Part shown: one piece after another, positions 8,949 to 18,827 of the stretch | Layout of the letters: every line of letters starts with the position of its first letter | How positions within the stretch are numbered: position 1 is the first letter of the stretch | NCBI GenBank assembly: GCA_033557685.1 | Contig: JAWQRN010000349.1 | Span: forward strand, 1 to 30,934 | Origin: Sperchopsis tessellata | Taxonomy: Eukaryota; Arthropoda; Insecta; Coleoptera; Hydrophilidae | Direction: 5' to 3' | Length of the DNA: 30,934 nucleotides | Made by a program: the position numbers and the translations under genes | Notes under the pieces: generated by a model | The model's input: the letters and a program-made list of their open reading frames with translations, nothing else | What the model was told of the DNA's origin: nothing | Database searches by the model: none

Positions 8949-9848
8949 TTACAGTTTCACAATATTTTTAAACAAGTTTTTTCTTAGTTGACCAATAAAT
9001 GCATGATTTGAAACGGTTAATTTCTTTTCGCAAACATTGATTTGATGCTTTTTCAATTCACTTCTTGACCAAAATTGGTTTGGACAAAGTGTGCAAGTAT
9101 ATACAGGAACTGTAGGAAGTTTTTCTTTGTTTGGCTTTATCTTTGACATTCTATCTCGACTGTGAATTGTTTGATGTTTTTTCAGCTGGATAACGGTATT
9201 AAAACTTCTGTGGCAAATTTCACAGCTATTTACTTTCTGACTAGGGTGCGTTTTAAGGTGTGTTAGGTAAAGATACTTTTTTATAAAATTTTTCATGCAA
9301 ATGTTGCAACGAAATAAACGATGGTCTTTATATTTACGCATGTGCAGTTTCAAGGTATATTTCCTTGCAAAAGCCGAATTGCAAAGTTCACAAGTATACG
9401 ACTTGCGTTCTGAGTGAATTTTTATGTGAGCTTTCAATTTAGAAATGCTAAAAAAACTTTTCTCGCAAACATGGCATCTAAACGGTTTGTCGTTGACATG
9501 ACTTATTTGATGCGCCTTTAAATACTGTAGTGTTTTGAACTTTTTCTGACAAAACACGCAAGTATGCATTTTAGTTTGTTTTGTATGAACTTTTTGATGC
9601 TTCTTAAGTTCACAGCTGTCAACAAAAGTCTTCTGACAAATATCACATTGGGTAAGTTTATGTATCCTGGAATGTTCCTCCAATTTTTGTTTCGATGGAA
9701 AAGTTCTATGACATAAGCAAATGTATCGTTCTTTTAGGTTGTATAGACGAGTTGGTTTCTCTTCACTGCTAGATGTTGAAGTGTAGTCTGCAGCCTCACT
9801 TTGTATTAATAAAGGATCCATTTTCAAATATTCCACCATTTCCAATTC
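8949..9848 (-). CDS. Gene D, exon 2: eight-finger array with terminal C2HC finger
   Basis: Gene D is join(12025..12132, 8949..9848) on the minus strand, 335 aa. The exon opens after TTTCTTCCAG with codons E-L-E-M-V-E in phase 0. A serine/acidic spacer leads to the fingers near residue 80. Finger 1 has C-x-C (CLC) rather than C-x2-C. Finger 5 has a stretched histidine spacing (HMRKYKDH), so both may bind zinc poorly. Finger 8 is C2HC (CTLC...HQINVC) after a long basic linker containing KPNKEKLP. The tail EKKLTVSNHAFIGQLRKN matches gene A, making A and D paralogues. Probable nuclear DNA-binding factor; target unknown. Confidence 0.85.
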   Translation of the reverse strand, partial: ELEMVEYLKMDPLLIQSEAADYTSTSSSEEKPTRLYNLKERYICLCHRTFPSKQKLEEHSRIHKLTQCDICQKTFVDSCELKKHQKVHTKQTKMHTCVFCQKKFKTLQYLKAHQISHVNDKPFRCHVCEKSFFSISKLKAHIKIHSERKSYTCELCNSAFARKYTLKLHMRKYKDHRLFRCNICMKNFIKKYLYLTHLKTHPSQKVNSCEICHRSFNTVIQLKKHQTIHSRDRMSKIKPNKEKLPTVPVYTCTLCPNQFWSRSELKKHQINVCEKKLTVSNHAFIGQLRKNLFKNIVKL

Positions 9849-12024
9849 CTGGAAGAAACGAATATAATAGTACAAAAAGCTTTCTTTGTAACTTTTTACA
9901 GACCTATGGATGCTTTATAGGTTGATGACAAGAAAAGATTTTGGGATGCCACATTCGTATTTAAATGCATTAGATTTTTTTAAAGAAATTGAAGCTTTGC
10001 TCGGAGACGTGTGCGGTGGCCATGGGGTCTCTCAAGAATCTAAGCCCATTATTGTTCCTGATATACACCAGCGCCTCAAGGAAGAATATAAAGACCAACA
10101 ACATTATTTTTGCTGATGACAATCAACTATTTGCTAACACACTATTCCAAGCGAAAACTGGTCCGAGATTTGTTTAATAAAACTCAATATGGATAAGTCT
10201 AGTATCATACATATAGATCCCAAAAATCTCAGACGGACCTAGGAAGCATTGTATTTCCTGATTTAAAACAGTCGGCACACATATCCACATTCAGGATCAT
10301 CTAATCCAAATGATATATTTTTAAAAGTTATATATAAAACCGATTCTGGAGAGTTTATATAAGATTTATGAAAAATCTATTATAGTTAAGGAAGAGTCTA
10401 TATCTGGACCACCTTTAACGTTTTGGTTTTACAAATTTTAAAGAAAGAAGACTGGAAGGAGATCTTATATAGAATTTTCTGATCACAAATGATAATTATT
10501 TTTCACCTGTTTCATCCAGGTCTTGCTTACCATCATAAAGAAAACTAAGAAACTAGAACAAAAAAGATGTAATATGTTATTCAGAAGTATTTCTTCACAA
10601 ACTATGTAGTATATGGTTGGAATTACATAAATGATGAAACTGTTTGAGCAAATAGTGTAAATGTTTATAAAAGTAGACTTGATGGTGAAATATGAGAAAA
10701 CTCAGAAATTCTTTTACACTACTTTTCGAGACGACTTCAAAATGATCACGTGTTTTAAAAATTGTTAAATAGAACTTTATTAACTATCACAAAAATAGGT
10801 TTGCCCCTCACTATTGTCAAATAGTATTAATAATACTTACATATTTCTAACAGTATTAAATTAATTAAATTAACTAATAATCAAAGACAAAAAGCCAAAA
10901 GGAACGTTGACTGCAAAGAGGACTGTAAATAATTGAAAAGCACACATCAAAATAAACTTCCCTTCGAAGGCTTTCTATTGTTACTCTTATTTACGTGGCT
11001 CCCTTTGTATAGCTATTAGGCATTTTCGAATTGTTTTAGTTTTGTGCTTGATTGGTTACCTAACTCTGTACCATCGTTTGAGTTAAAGTTTCCCTATCAA
11101 TTTACCCTTTGTAGGTTTTCGATTGTTCCAGTTTGATTACATGCCCCCTTTGTGATTTTTTTGTCAATATATATTTTAGGTTTTGTATTATTAATTTAAT
11201 TTTTCTTTAAGACTGTGGCTAATATGTTTTCTCATATTTGTAGCGCTGAAGATGACGAAGGTGAATGCGAGGTAGAAAGTATATATAAAAAGTAGTGTTT
11301 TCCTTGGATAACCTTTTAATATTTTATATTTTTAGACAAAATAAATTATCATTCACATTCTACTTTTCAATCACACATCAAAATATGCACAGGAAACAAT
11401 TATTATACATCACAGTAGTTACAGATTTTTTATTAATTTTCTGCTTTCAAAACTTTTACAAATATCTACAAATTGTCTAAAGGTTTGAAGAATTCCACTA
11501 AAACAAATTTTTCCATTTTTGAAACTTCTATTGCCTTCTTGGGCGATGTTTGTGGTGTCGATACTTCTTCCAAGTCTAACAAGCCCAGTTTTAAGTTGTA
11601 GCACGATGACTTGTTTTAACAGCACAGTATATCAATTTGTGTATTCATTTTGTTACATTTTTAGTTGCAAAAAGACGTACTCGCTATTGAACAAAAGCTC
11701 TTTAAAAAAAAAAGAGAATCCGTAACAAAGCAGAGTGACTAATATGCCATTAAAAATCAATGCATTTATGACATGAACCGAATTTTTAAATCCATGTTTT
11801 TCGAAAGCTTGGTATACAAGGTGAAAACTCTTAACATGCAATTGCAGAAAAGACTGAGATTTAAAGAATAGCAGTGCTACTAAGGAACACTGGGATTGTT
11901 AAAAATGCATCTAATGCAAATGTTTCTATGGACACCAACAATTTAGTAATGCAAAGCCTTGCACCAAGTATTAAATGCAATTGGAAGCAATAATACATTT
12001 TAACAATTTAAACTTCAAACTTAC
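9849..12024 (-). other. Long intron of gene D
   Basis: A 2176-nt phase-0 intron between GAG|GTAAGT and TTCCAG|GAA. It holds a plus-strand RT fragment (about 9905-10180), a doubtful hammerhead-like string near 11250 (gctgaagatgacgaaggtgaatgcga), and a minus-strand open frame at 11466-11615 with coding-like composition. The rest is AT-rich without recognisable features. It is by far the longest intron on the left arm. Confidence 0.65.
9905..10180 (+). mobile_element. LINE reverse-transcriptase fragment inside gene D intron
   Basis: Across a frame break the plus strand reads GVSQ, then LSPLLFLIYTSAS, then NIIFADDNQLFA. This matches the RT block GVPQGSxLxPLLFLIYIND followed by the catalytic ADD of CR1/Jockey-type non-LTR elements. 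The upstream and downstream domains are missing or unreadable, so it is a dead fragment, antisense to gene D. Confidence 0.65.
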
Positions 12025-12132
12025 CTCCGTTCTATGTTCTTCCTTGATTTCCAACTTGAATTCTAGGTCGGGAGTTTCTATTTTAACGGCGACCTCGTCT
12101 GCAGGTTCTACTTTTACCTTTACTGCATCCAT
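12025..12132 (-). CDS. Gene D, exon 1: leader with three SUMO-consensus motifs
   Basis: Codes for 36 residues from MDAVKVKVEP to EEHRTE, ending at the strong donor GAG|GTAAGT in phase 0. The motifs VKVE (Lys7), VKIE (Lys17) and IKEE (Lys30), plus FKLE, are packed into this short peptide; VKVEP also has the proline that often follows such sites in arthropod and fish zinc finger proteins. This leader is phase-compatible with the finger exons of both D and C. Confidence 0.75.
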
Positions 12133-13183
12133 TATCTTTAAATCTAATTTACATTTGCCTTGCGAAAGTTATGAAATCCCGCCAAATTATTTGAATAACG
12201 ATACAATATAAATCAAAAATATTAACTTTCTATTACCCCTACCCACGTTGATCTACCTGTCATTTCCACCTAGCCATTTTGGTTACAAATTCAGGATTGC
12301 CAACTTACAGTCAAAAATTTTTTTATATTTCGATGAAGTCGTATCGTGGCTGTCCTAAGTTCATAGACGATAATTTATTACAGCCTTTTATTTGTACATC
12401 ATCACAGACCGACAGCACTGCGTCTATATAAAATAACCACTATTGCACAATATTAAGACTCATTTAGAGATTGGCGGTAACGTTAGTGAGGGTTGTGGTG
12501 TGGTGTAGAAGTTAAGAGAATGAGATTTCATAGGAGCATTTACATACAAACTTAGTGTAATTGTAGTTGGTATTGCAGAAATTTGCAATCCTAAACTTTC
12601 TACACTAAGTTTATTTAACAGCCAGATTCCTGCACAAACGTTGATATTTTGACTTACGTACATAACAATATCCTGACATTTTTGTGTTTACATACCACGC
12701 TAATCACGTGTATATAATGTTATTTATTTTTCTCTTCTGTATCCATCACACAGTTTCTTCTACCCTCAATTCTGTGTTTACCGCAAACGTCAAAATTTGC
12801 ACTAATCTCTATCTAAATGGGCCTTTAGACTGTTTTTACAACTTCAAATAAGGCCAAATCAGTTAAAACTTAAAATAAGATGTAGTACAAACATAAGGTA
12901 CTGCTAAAGATAATCGACTATCGATTTTTACACTGGTCAATAAGCGACTAATCAAATGAACTATAATCGATTTTGAATTGTCAACTAGTCTATTGACTAC
13001 AATTCTTTTTCAACACATTTTACCCTTTAAATTACTATGGCCAATATATCGTATTTTTATTTTTGTATAGTTGACAGCATCGCGTATGGTGACCAATAGT
13101 TACTAGCTTCACTCTTTTTAATTTAATTTGTTTATATTCGATCGTTTTTCATTTCCTTAAATTTTATGTAATTTTTTGTTCTA
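12133..13183. promoter_or_regulatory. Divergent promoter region between genes D and E
   Basis: Just over 1 kb separates the two outward-facing start codons, so both promoters must lie here or overlap. Visible elements: a long-arm inverted repeat (12548-12612), and two ATCGATT strings near 12917 and 12968 reminiscent of the DREF element TATCGATA (only partial matches). The segment from about 13030 to 13183 is homologous to the sequence before gene F (about 17800-17956), so the gene E proximal promoter was duplicated with the gene. Confidence 0.5.
12548..12612. repeat. Perfect 12-base inverted repeat with nested palindrome
   Basis: Arms aaacttagtgta (12548-12559) and tacactaagttt (12601-12612) are exact complements around a 41-nt loop, which itself contains attgca-gaaatt-tgcaat. 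It could form a hairpin or cruciform, or be the end of a small foldback element. Confidence 0.65.
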
Positions 13184-13315
13184 ATGATGTGTGAAAAATA
13201 CAAAAATGTTCATGGTGAGCTATTGGTAGGAGTTGAAGTGAAAGTGGAAGATGCTATTGATGAGTTCATCAAAATAGAAAATGAAGTAAAGATTGAAATA
13301 ACGGAACATAGTTTG
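13184..13315 (+). CDS. Gene E, exon 1: leader with three SUMO-consensus motifs
   Basis: Codes for 44 residues from MMCEKYKNVH to TEHSL, ending TTG|GTAAGA in phase 0. An in-frame TAA lies five codons before the ATG pair. Motifs VKVE (Lys20), IKIE (Lys30) and VKIE (Lys36) are preserved at the same positions in gene F's leader, which is about three-quarters identical. Confidence 0.82.
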
Positions 13316-14288
13316 GTAAGAAATCAAAAATTTTGTAATTACTGCCGAGTTTCAATTAACCGAAATATATACATTAAAAGAATATTCTGTTATACTTGTT
13401 CGATATATTAATTTCTGCCAATTTTGACTTATTTCCTATCATTCATGTCTTTTTTAAATGTGTGCTTGATTTATTTAAAAATTAAAAGATATAATATAGA
13501 AATAATGATAACGTTATAAGTTACTGTACCTGTCTTTGATGATGTTATTTTGGATAGATGAAGGTTAGATACTATCATAAAGTAGAACTCTCGCATGTGT
13601 GAGGCTTGCGTGGGCCATCGATGGCAAAGTATGTACAAATCCGAAACATTTTTGTGTGTGCTTTTTTTAAACCTAGAAGGTGAGAAATAATTGGGGTTTA
13701 TTTTTTCGATGGCAATTCCCTTGATTTATTGCAATTGGTGCTGCTTGTGAAATTTCATTGGTGGTGAAACGTCTTGCGTATCTATATAGTTTTCTTCTTC
13801 AAATACTAATATGACATTCTGATATGTGTTTAAATTGCATCAGGTGTATGTACTGGAAGACTAACTCTAAACATATGAAATATTATCAAAATGTACTGTA
13901 GGATTATTTTATTTTTCGGGTTCTAAATTACATCAACCATTAATGCTAAATCATATAAGAAAAATTTGTTAGATTGTATATTTTTGAAGAATTAAGCAGG
14001 ATGGATGTATAGATAAAATTTAAAATACAGTTAATTTCAAATGGTAATAAATTAACAAACAATTCAGCAAAATCAAAAAATTTTAAGAAGCGTTTGCCCG
14101 AACTTATCCTTACTGGCTGATTCTCTACACTGGTTTTACCCTGTACGAACCTATTACGATGGTAGTATACAGAACATACCCATTTTGTGATATTAAATTG
14201 TTCTATTAAACTTTTGACTATTTCTTTTCACGATGTATTTTGTTATGTATTGTAGACCCAACCCATGTCATAATAGTTTACTTATTTC
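13316..14288 (+). other. Intron of gene E, part upstream of the LINE
   Basis: Starts GTAAGAAATC and aligns almost throughout with gene F's intron (18089-18827), including the blocks gatataatatagaaataatg and catcgatggcaaagtatgta. Relative to F there are about 225 extra bases near 13855-14078. On the minus strand around 14115-14160 are weak zinc-finger-like remnants shared with F. Confidence 0.75.
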
Positions 14289-16437
14289 AAGCAAATTTCG
14301 AGATTAGTTTGAGTATGACATTTCTTTCTTTCTACATTAAGTAGCAAAACGAGAAAGCATAAGTAGTGGATTACAGTTGATATAATAAATTCCATCAATG
14401 TGCGTTATCGTCTTTATAGGCAACACCAGTTACAGCTGAATAATGTAGTAATTAAAACACTTATCTTTAGTACAAAAACAAATTAGCTATTCTGATAAAA
14501 GGAGCTAAAATAAAATATTTTAGAGATAAATTGGAAAGTTGTGCTCAAAAAAATTGAGGGGTGTGTTAACATGTAGAAATGAATTGGCTAATACTTTTAA
14601 TGATTATTTCATAAATGTTAGTGTAAAGTTAAAATTAATATATGCCATGGAGGACCAACATATTATGCAAAGTAAGACAACAAGAAATCCTAACTCGGTT
14701 TTTTTTTTCACTCCAACTTATCCAGAGGAAATAATGGTCTTTATAAAACAGCTAAAAGATAAAAAGTTTACTGACATTGATGGGTTGTCATCTGAACACT
14801 TGAAAAATACTGCTGCTGAAATTGCGTATCTTTTGAGTATAATATTTGATGGTTGTTTCAAAGAGGGGTGTTTTCCATCTGCCCTTAAGAGGGCTATTGT
14901 TGTACCTGTTCACAAGGGGTCTTCTGCTGATAGTGTTGGCAATTACAGACCAATTTGCATGATTTCGAATGTAGCCAAAATTTTGGAAAAATTAATAAAA
15001 AATAGATTAAACACAATTTTACTAAGTAATGGACTGCTTTCAGGTCGAGAGTTTGGTTTTAGGAATGGAACTGGTACCGATGAGTTGGTGATGGTGGTGT
15101 ATTCGGCATTGAACTCGTCGTGGTTCTGTGCTGCCATTTTTCTGGACCTTGCAAAGACTTTTGATACAGTGCACCAAGATAGCATTAAATTTATTTAGAA
15201 CATATTTAAATTAAAGAACACATGTAGTTAGCGTCGATCAATTCTGTAGCCTCGAGAGAAATGTAACATGGTGTCCCTTAAGTACGTTGTTGGTTCCGCT
15301 ACATTTTTTAAAATATATTAATGATTTGTTCTAATTAACATCCTTGCGGGGTAATTTTATATCATGTGCAGACGATATGGTTCTGATCGTGGAGGGGGAA
15401 GGTGGGGTCCATGGGGCGGCAGCGGAGGATCTGCAGTTGATTGGCTCTTGGTTGAGTGCTAATGCTCTGTCTCTAAACTATAGCAAAACCTATTTTCTGT
15501 CATTCACTATATATGAGGGCTCACAGCCAGATATTGAGAGTATAACACTGCATGTGGAAGGATGTGACCACCGGGTTGGGTGTAGATGCTATGTCAAGAT
15601 TCAGAAAGCGGAATCAATTAAGTATTTGGGCATCACTGTACATCAGCCCTTGCACGTGGGTGATCTATGAAACAGGTTGGGGAAGACAATGTTTGCTTTC
15701 ACTTAGAGTAGGGAAATAATGTCAACCAAGGCAATTAGTATCTTGTACTGTGAACGGGTGCAGTCTATTTTATCGTATTGAATAATTGCTTGGGTAGGCG
15801 CTTTTGGTGTTCATATACGACAGTTAATAACAACAACTAAACAAATAATAAAAATAATGCTTAATAAGCCCTCACTGCATCCGACAGAGCAATTTTATTA
15901 GGAGAATGAAATAATGAGGGTTCCGCAACTTTATAACCTCTCGGTATTGAATCATGCCAACAAGGATACTCGGAAAATTTGTTCAAGTAATCACACACAT
16001 GATACTAGGAACAGGGCAGCGGCGGTATAGAGTAGAGTGTCAAAGGCAGTGGGACAGCGGTCATATGTGTATTTTGTGGTCAGAGTTCTTTAATCTTAAC
16101 CCTGGTAATATTTCTAAGAATATTGGTATAATCGGTGGGGGAAATTCGCAGAATTTTGAATACTTTTTTCGGTTTAGATGGCGAATCCCCCAATTATGTT
16201 ATATAATAAGAAATGCTTTTTTTTTTTTGAGGACGCGGTCTTTTTATTATTGTATTATTTATATATTTTTTTTGTTTTTATTTAGTTATTAGTGTTCACT
16301 AGACGATATCGGTTAGTTGGAATATGATTTCTGTTGATTGTACATTGTAATTATAAGTACATATCATTGTATTTACATTGTATGTATTTAACATATTTGT
16401 CTGAGAATAATAAAGAGGCTTTTTGATTTATCGATTG
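14289..16437 (+). mobile_element. CR1/Jockey-like LINE inserted in gene E's intron
   Basis: Encodes a decayed non-LTR reverse transcriptase in the same orientation as gene E. In order: NTFNDYFINV, then LSSEHLK, GCFPSALKRAIVVPVHKG, NYRPICMISNVAKILEK, FGFRNGTGTDE, FLDLAKTFDTVH; a broken stretch with PLHFLKYINDL; the catalytic SCADDMVLI; the thumb region with SIKYLGITV and LSYGIIAWVG; and an HTHDTRNR-type C-terminus. At least two frame or stop defects make it inactive, and no endonuclease domain is seen, so it is probably 5'-truncated. It ends near aataataaag and a gatt-rich tail. Comparison with gene F's intron shows the insertion lies directly before the 3' splice site; a candidate target duplication is atttc (14284-14288 and 16438-16442). 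Confidence 0.8.
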
Positions 16438-16448
16438 ATTTCTTCTAG

Positions 16449-17276
16449 GATACTAATATAAAAGTAGAGGATGAAGTAAAAGAAAAATTCCAAAAACCAT
16501 TAACATCAATCTTGGATCAAAAACTTAACTTTGAAAATGATAGTTATAAAAAATGTTCACAGAAAAGACATTCTGAAAGGACACCGTACTATTGTGAAAT
16601 TTGTCAGAAATATTTTAGTCGGAAGTTTGTCTTAGAGAGACACCTGGCCATTCATATAGGAAAAAAAACTTCTAAGTGTGAAGTTTGTCAGAAAAGTTTC
16701 AGTGAAAATAGCGATTTAAAGATACACTTGCGTTCACATTCTAAAGAGAAACCGTATAATTGCGAAATCTGTCACAAAAGTTTCAGTCAAAGTAGTAATT
16801 TGAAGGCACATTTACTTACGCATTCTAGAGAGAAACCTTATAGCTGTGATATGTGTCAAAAAAGATTCAGTCAGAATGGCAATTTGAAGAAACACTTACT
16901 TTCACATTCTGGAATAAAACCATTTAGTTGTGAAATTTGTCAGAAATCCTACACTCAACGTCATCATTTAAGAGATCATATGGTAAATCATACTGGAGAA
17001 AAACAATATAATTGTGAAATTTGTCAAAAGAATTTCGTTGCAAAAAGTGATTTGAAGCGGCATAGAATAATTCATTCTGGAGAAAAACCATTTAGCTGCA
17101 AAATTTGCCAAAAGAGTTTCCGTCAAAGTTGTAATTTGAAGACACATTTACTTTTACATTCTGGTGAGAAACCATACAATTGTGAAATTTGCCAGAAAAG
17201 TTTTATTCAAAATAGCAATTTGAAGACGCACCTACTTACACATTTTGCAGTGAATCAATTTAGTCCTAAAAAATAA
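16449..17276 (+). CDS. Gene E, exon 2: eight-finger C2H2 zinc finger array
   Basis: Gene E is join(13184..13315, 16449..17276), 319 aa. The exon opens after TTTCTTCTAG with D-T-N-I-K-V-E-D in phase 0; the apparent start at 16512 is TTG and not needed. Another IKVE motif sits at the junction. Eight canonical fingers run from about residue 93 to 310, spaced 28 residues apart, with helices such as QSSNLK and QNGNLKK. A leftover half finger (KRHSERTPYYC) precedes finger 1. Its order of fingers matches F's fingers 1-4 plus 9-12. It is predicted to bind DNA in the nucleus. The 3.1 kb intron holding a LINE right before the acceptor may weaken splicing, which is inference. Confidence 0.87.
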   Translation, partial: DTNIKVEDEVKEKFQKPLTSILDQKLNFENDSYKKCSQKRHSERTPYYCEICQKYFSRKFVLERHLAIHIGKKTSKCEVCQKSFSENSDLKIHLRSHSKEKPYNCEICHKSFSQSSNLKAHLLTHSREKPYSCDMCQKRFSQNGNLKKHLLSHSGIKPFSCEICQKSYTQRHHLRDHMVNHTGEKQYNCEICQKNFVAKSDLKRHRIIHSGEKPFSCKICQKSFRQSCNLKTHLLLHSGEKPYNCEICQKSFIQNSNLKTHLLTHFAVNQFSPKK

Positions 17277-17956
17277 GCTAAATACTCGTGGAAGACGCAC
17301 GAAATTCGCAAATGAAGCAACAAACTAAAGCATTTAACTTGGAAGATCAAATTGGTCAAATTAAACCTACCATATTTGTGCATAAAAGTGGCCCCCTTTT
17401 AGTGATATAGCTCATTAATGATTTGATTTTTTAAGGAATTTATGTGATATTTCTAAAACAATTTACTATAGAATGTTTATATTTGGCACATATCTAACAA
17501 TAATTAAAATTTGAATTTACCGAAAATATTAAAAAAATGTGTTTATATTTCTTACGTTTTCCCTAAACAACTTTTTTAATTTAAATTTTGAATATCGAAT
17601 CTGCGTTGGTTCTATTAATTAACTCTGGCTTGATCAAATTTTCTAGATAAACACGTGTTTATTCTCAATTTTCAATAAAAGATGAATTCATATTACATAC
17701 TATGTTTGTGTTCCATATGGTGGTAATAATAAATTTAATATAATGTTCTTTAATTTTTTAAAAACATCTTTTAGTAGATAATGATTGTTATTCAGCAGTA
17801 CATTTTATCATTGTCGCCAAAGAAATATTTTATTTTTATTCTTGTGCTATTGGTGGCATTGCTTATAGCGACTAATAGCTATTAAATTCACTCCCTTCAA
17901 TTAATCTTCCTAATGTTTGATCATTTTCAATCATTTATGCCATTTTTTTTGTTCTA
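17277..17956 (+). other. Intergenic region between genes E and F
   Basis: The first part is gene E's 3' flank, homologous to gene F's 3' flank (20022 onward). The AATAAA found 28 nt after F's stop is lost here; the next AATAAA is near 17676. The last 150 nt are the proximal promoter of F, homologous to 13030-13183. No gene is visible. Confidence 0.6.
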
Positions 17957-18088
17957 ATGATGTGTGAAAAATACGAAAATGTTAACGCCGAACTATTTGA
18001 AACAGTGGACGTAAAAGTGGAAAATACCATTGATGAGTTCATCAAAGTAGAAAATGAACTAAAGATTGAAATTATAGAACATAGTTTG
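17957..18088 (+). CDS. Gene F, exon 1: leader, paralogue of gene E's
   Basis: Codes for 44 residues from MMCEKYENVN to IEHSL, ending TTG|GTAAGA in phase 0. It has the same length as gene E's leader and keeps all three SUMO-type lysines (20, 30, 36; VKVE, IKVE, LKIE). Substitutions are concentrated between residues 10 and 18. Confidence 0.82.
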
Positions 18089-18827
18089 GTAAGAAATCAT
18101 ACGTTTTTTATTTACTGATGAGATGCAATTTATAGAATACTTACATTAAAAAATATTATACTTGTACAATATATTCATGTCTACCTATTTTGATTTATTT
18201 CCTATTATTAATGTTTTCTAAGTGTGTGCCAGATTTATTTACAAATTAATAGATATAATATAGAAATAATGGTAACGTTATAAGTTACCGAACTTCTCTT
18301 TGATGATGTTGTTTGGATAGTTAAAGATTAGGTTACGTCATAAAGTAAAATTTCCGCAGGTGTGCGGCTTGTGTCAATCATCGATGGCAAAGTATGTACG
18401 AAACCAAAACATTTTTTGTGTTTTTCTTAAACCTGAAAGGTGAGAAATAATCTGGGGCTTTATTTCTTTATTAGCTCCTTTGGGAACTCCCTCGTTTCAT
18501 TGCAACTGTTGCTACTTATGAAATTTCGGTGGTTGGTGACGTCTTGCCTATCTATTAAATTTTCTTCTTTAAATGCTGATACAACATTTTGTATATGTGT
18601 TTTAGTTGCATATTCACTTGTGTAATTTTAAGAAGCATTCTTCTGCACATATGCGAACTGGTAGATTCTCTCCACTGGTTTTACCCTGTATGAACCTAAG
18701 ATGATAGCACAGACCGTGTCCATTTTGATATTTTAAATTGTTCTGTTTAGTATATTTCATTCTTCGAAGTATTTTGATACAGTGTTGTGTTACAAACCTC
18801 GTTTCATAACAGTTTACTTATTTCTAG
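18089..18827 (+). other. Intron of gene F
   Basis: A 739-nt phase-0 intron from GTAAGA to TTATTTCTAG. It represents the pre-insertion form of gene E's intron. On the minus strand around 18640-18740 it reads YHLRFIQGKTSGENLP then VRICAEECF, resembling a decayed zinc finger and linker. Confidence 0.75.

Noticed and set aside
15954..16292. 112-codon frame as a separate gene
   Set aside because: It overlaps the C-terminal end of the LINE in another frame and has no own signature.
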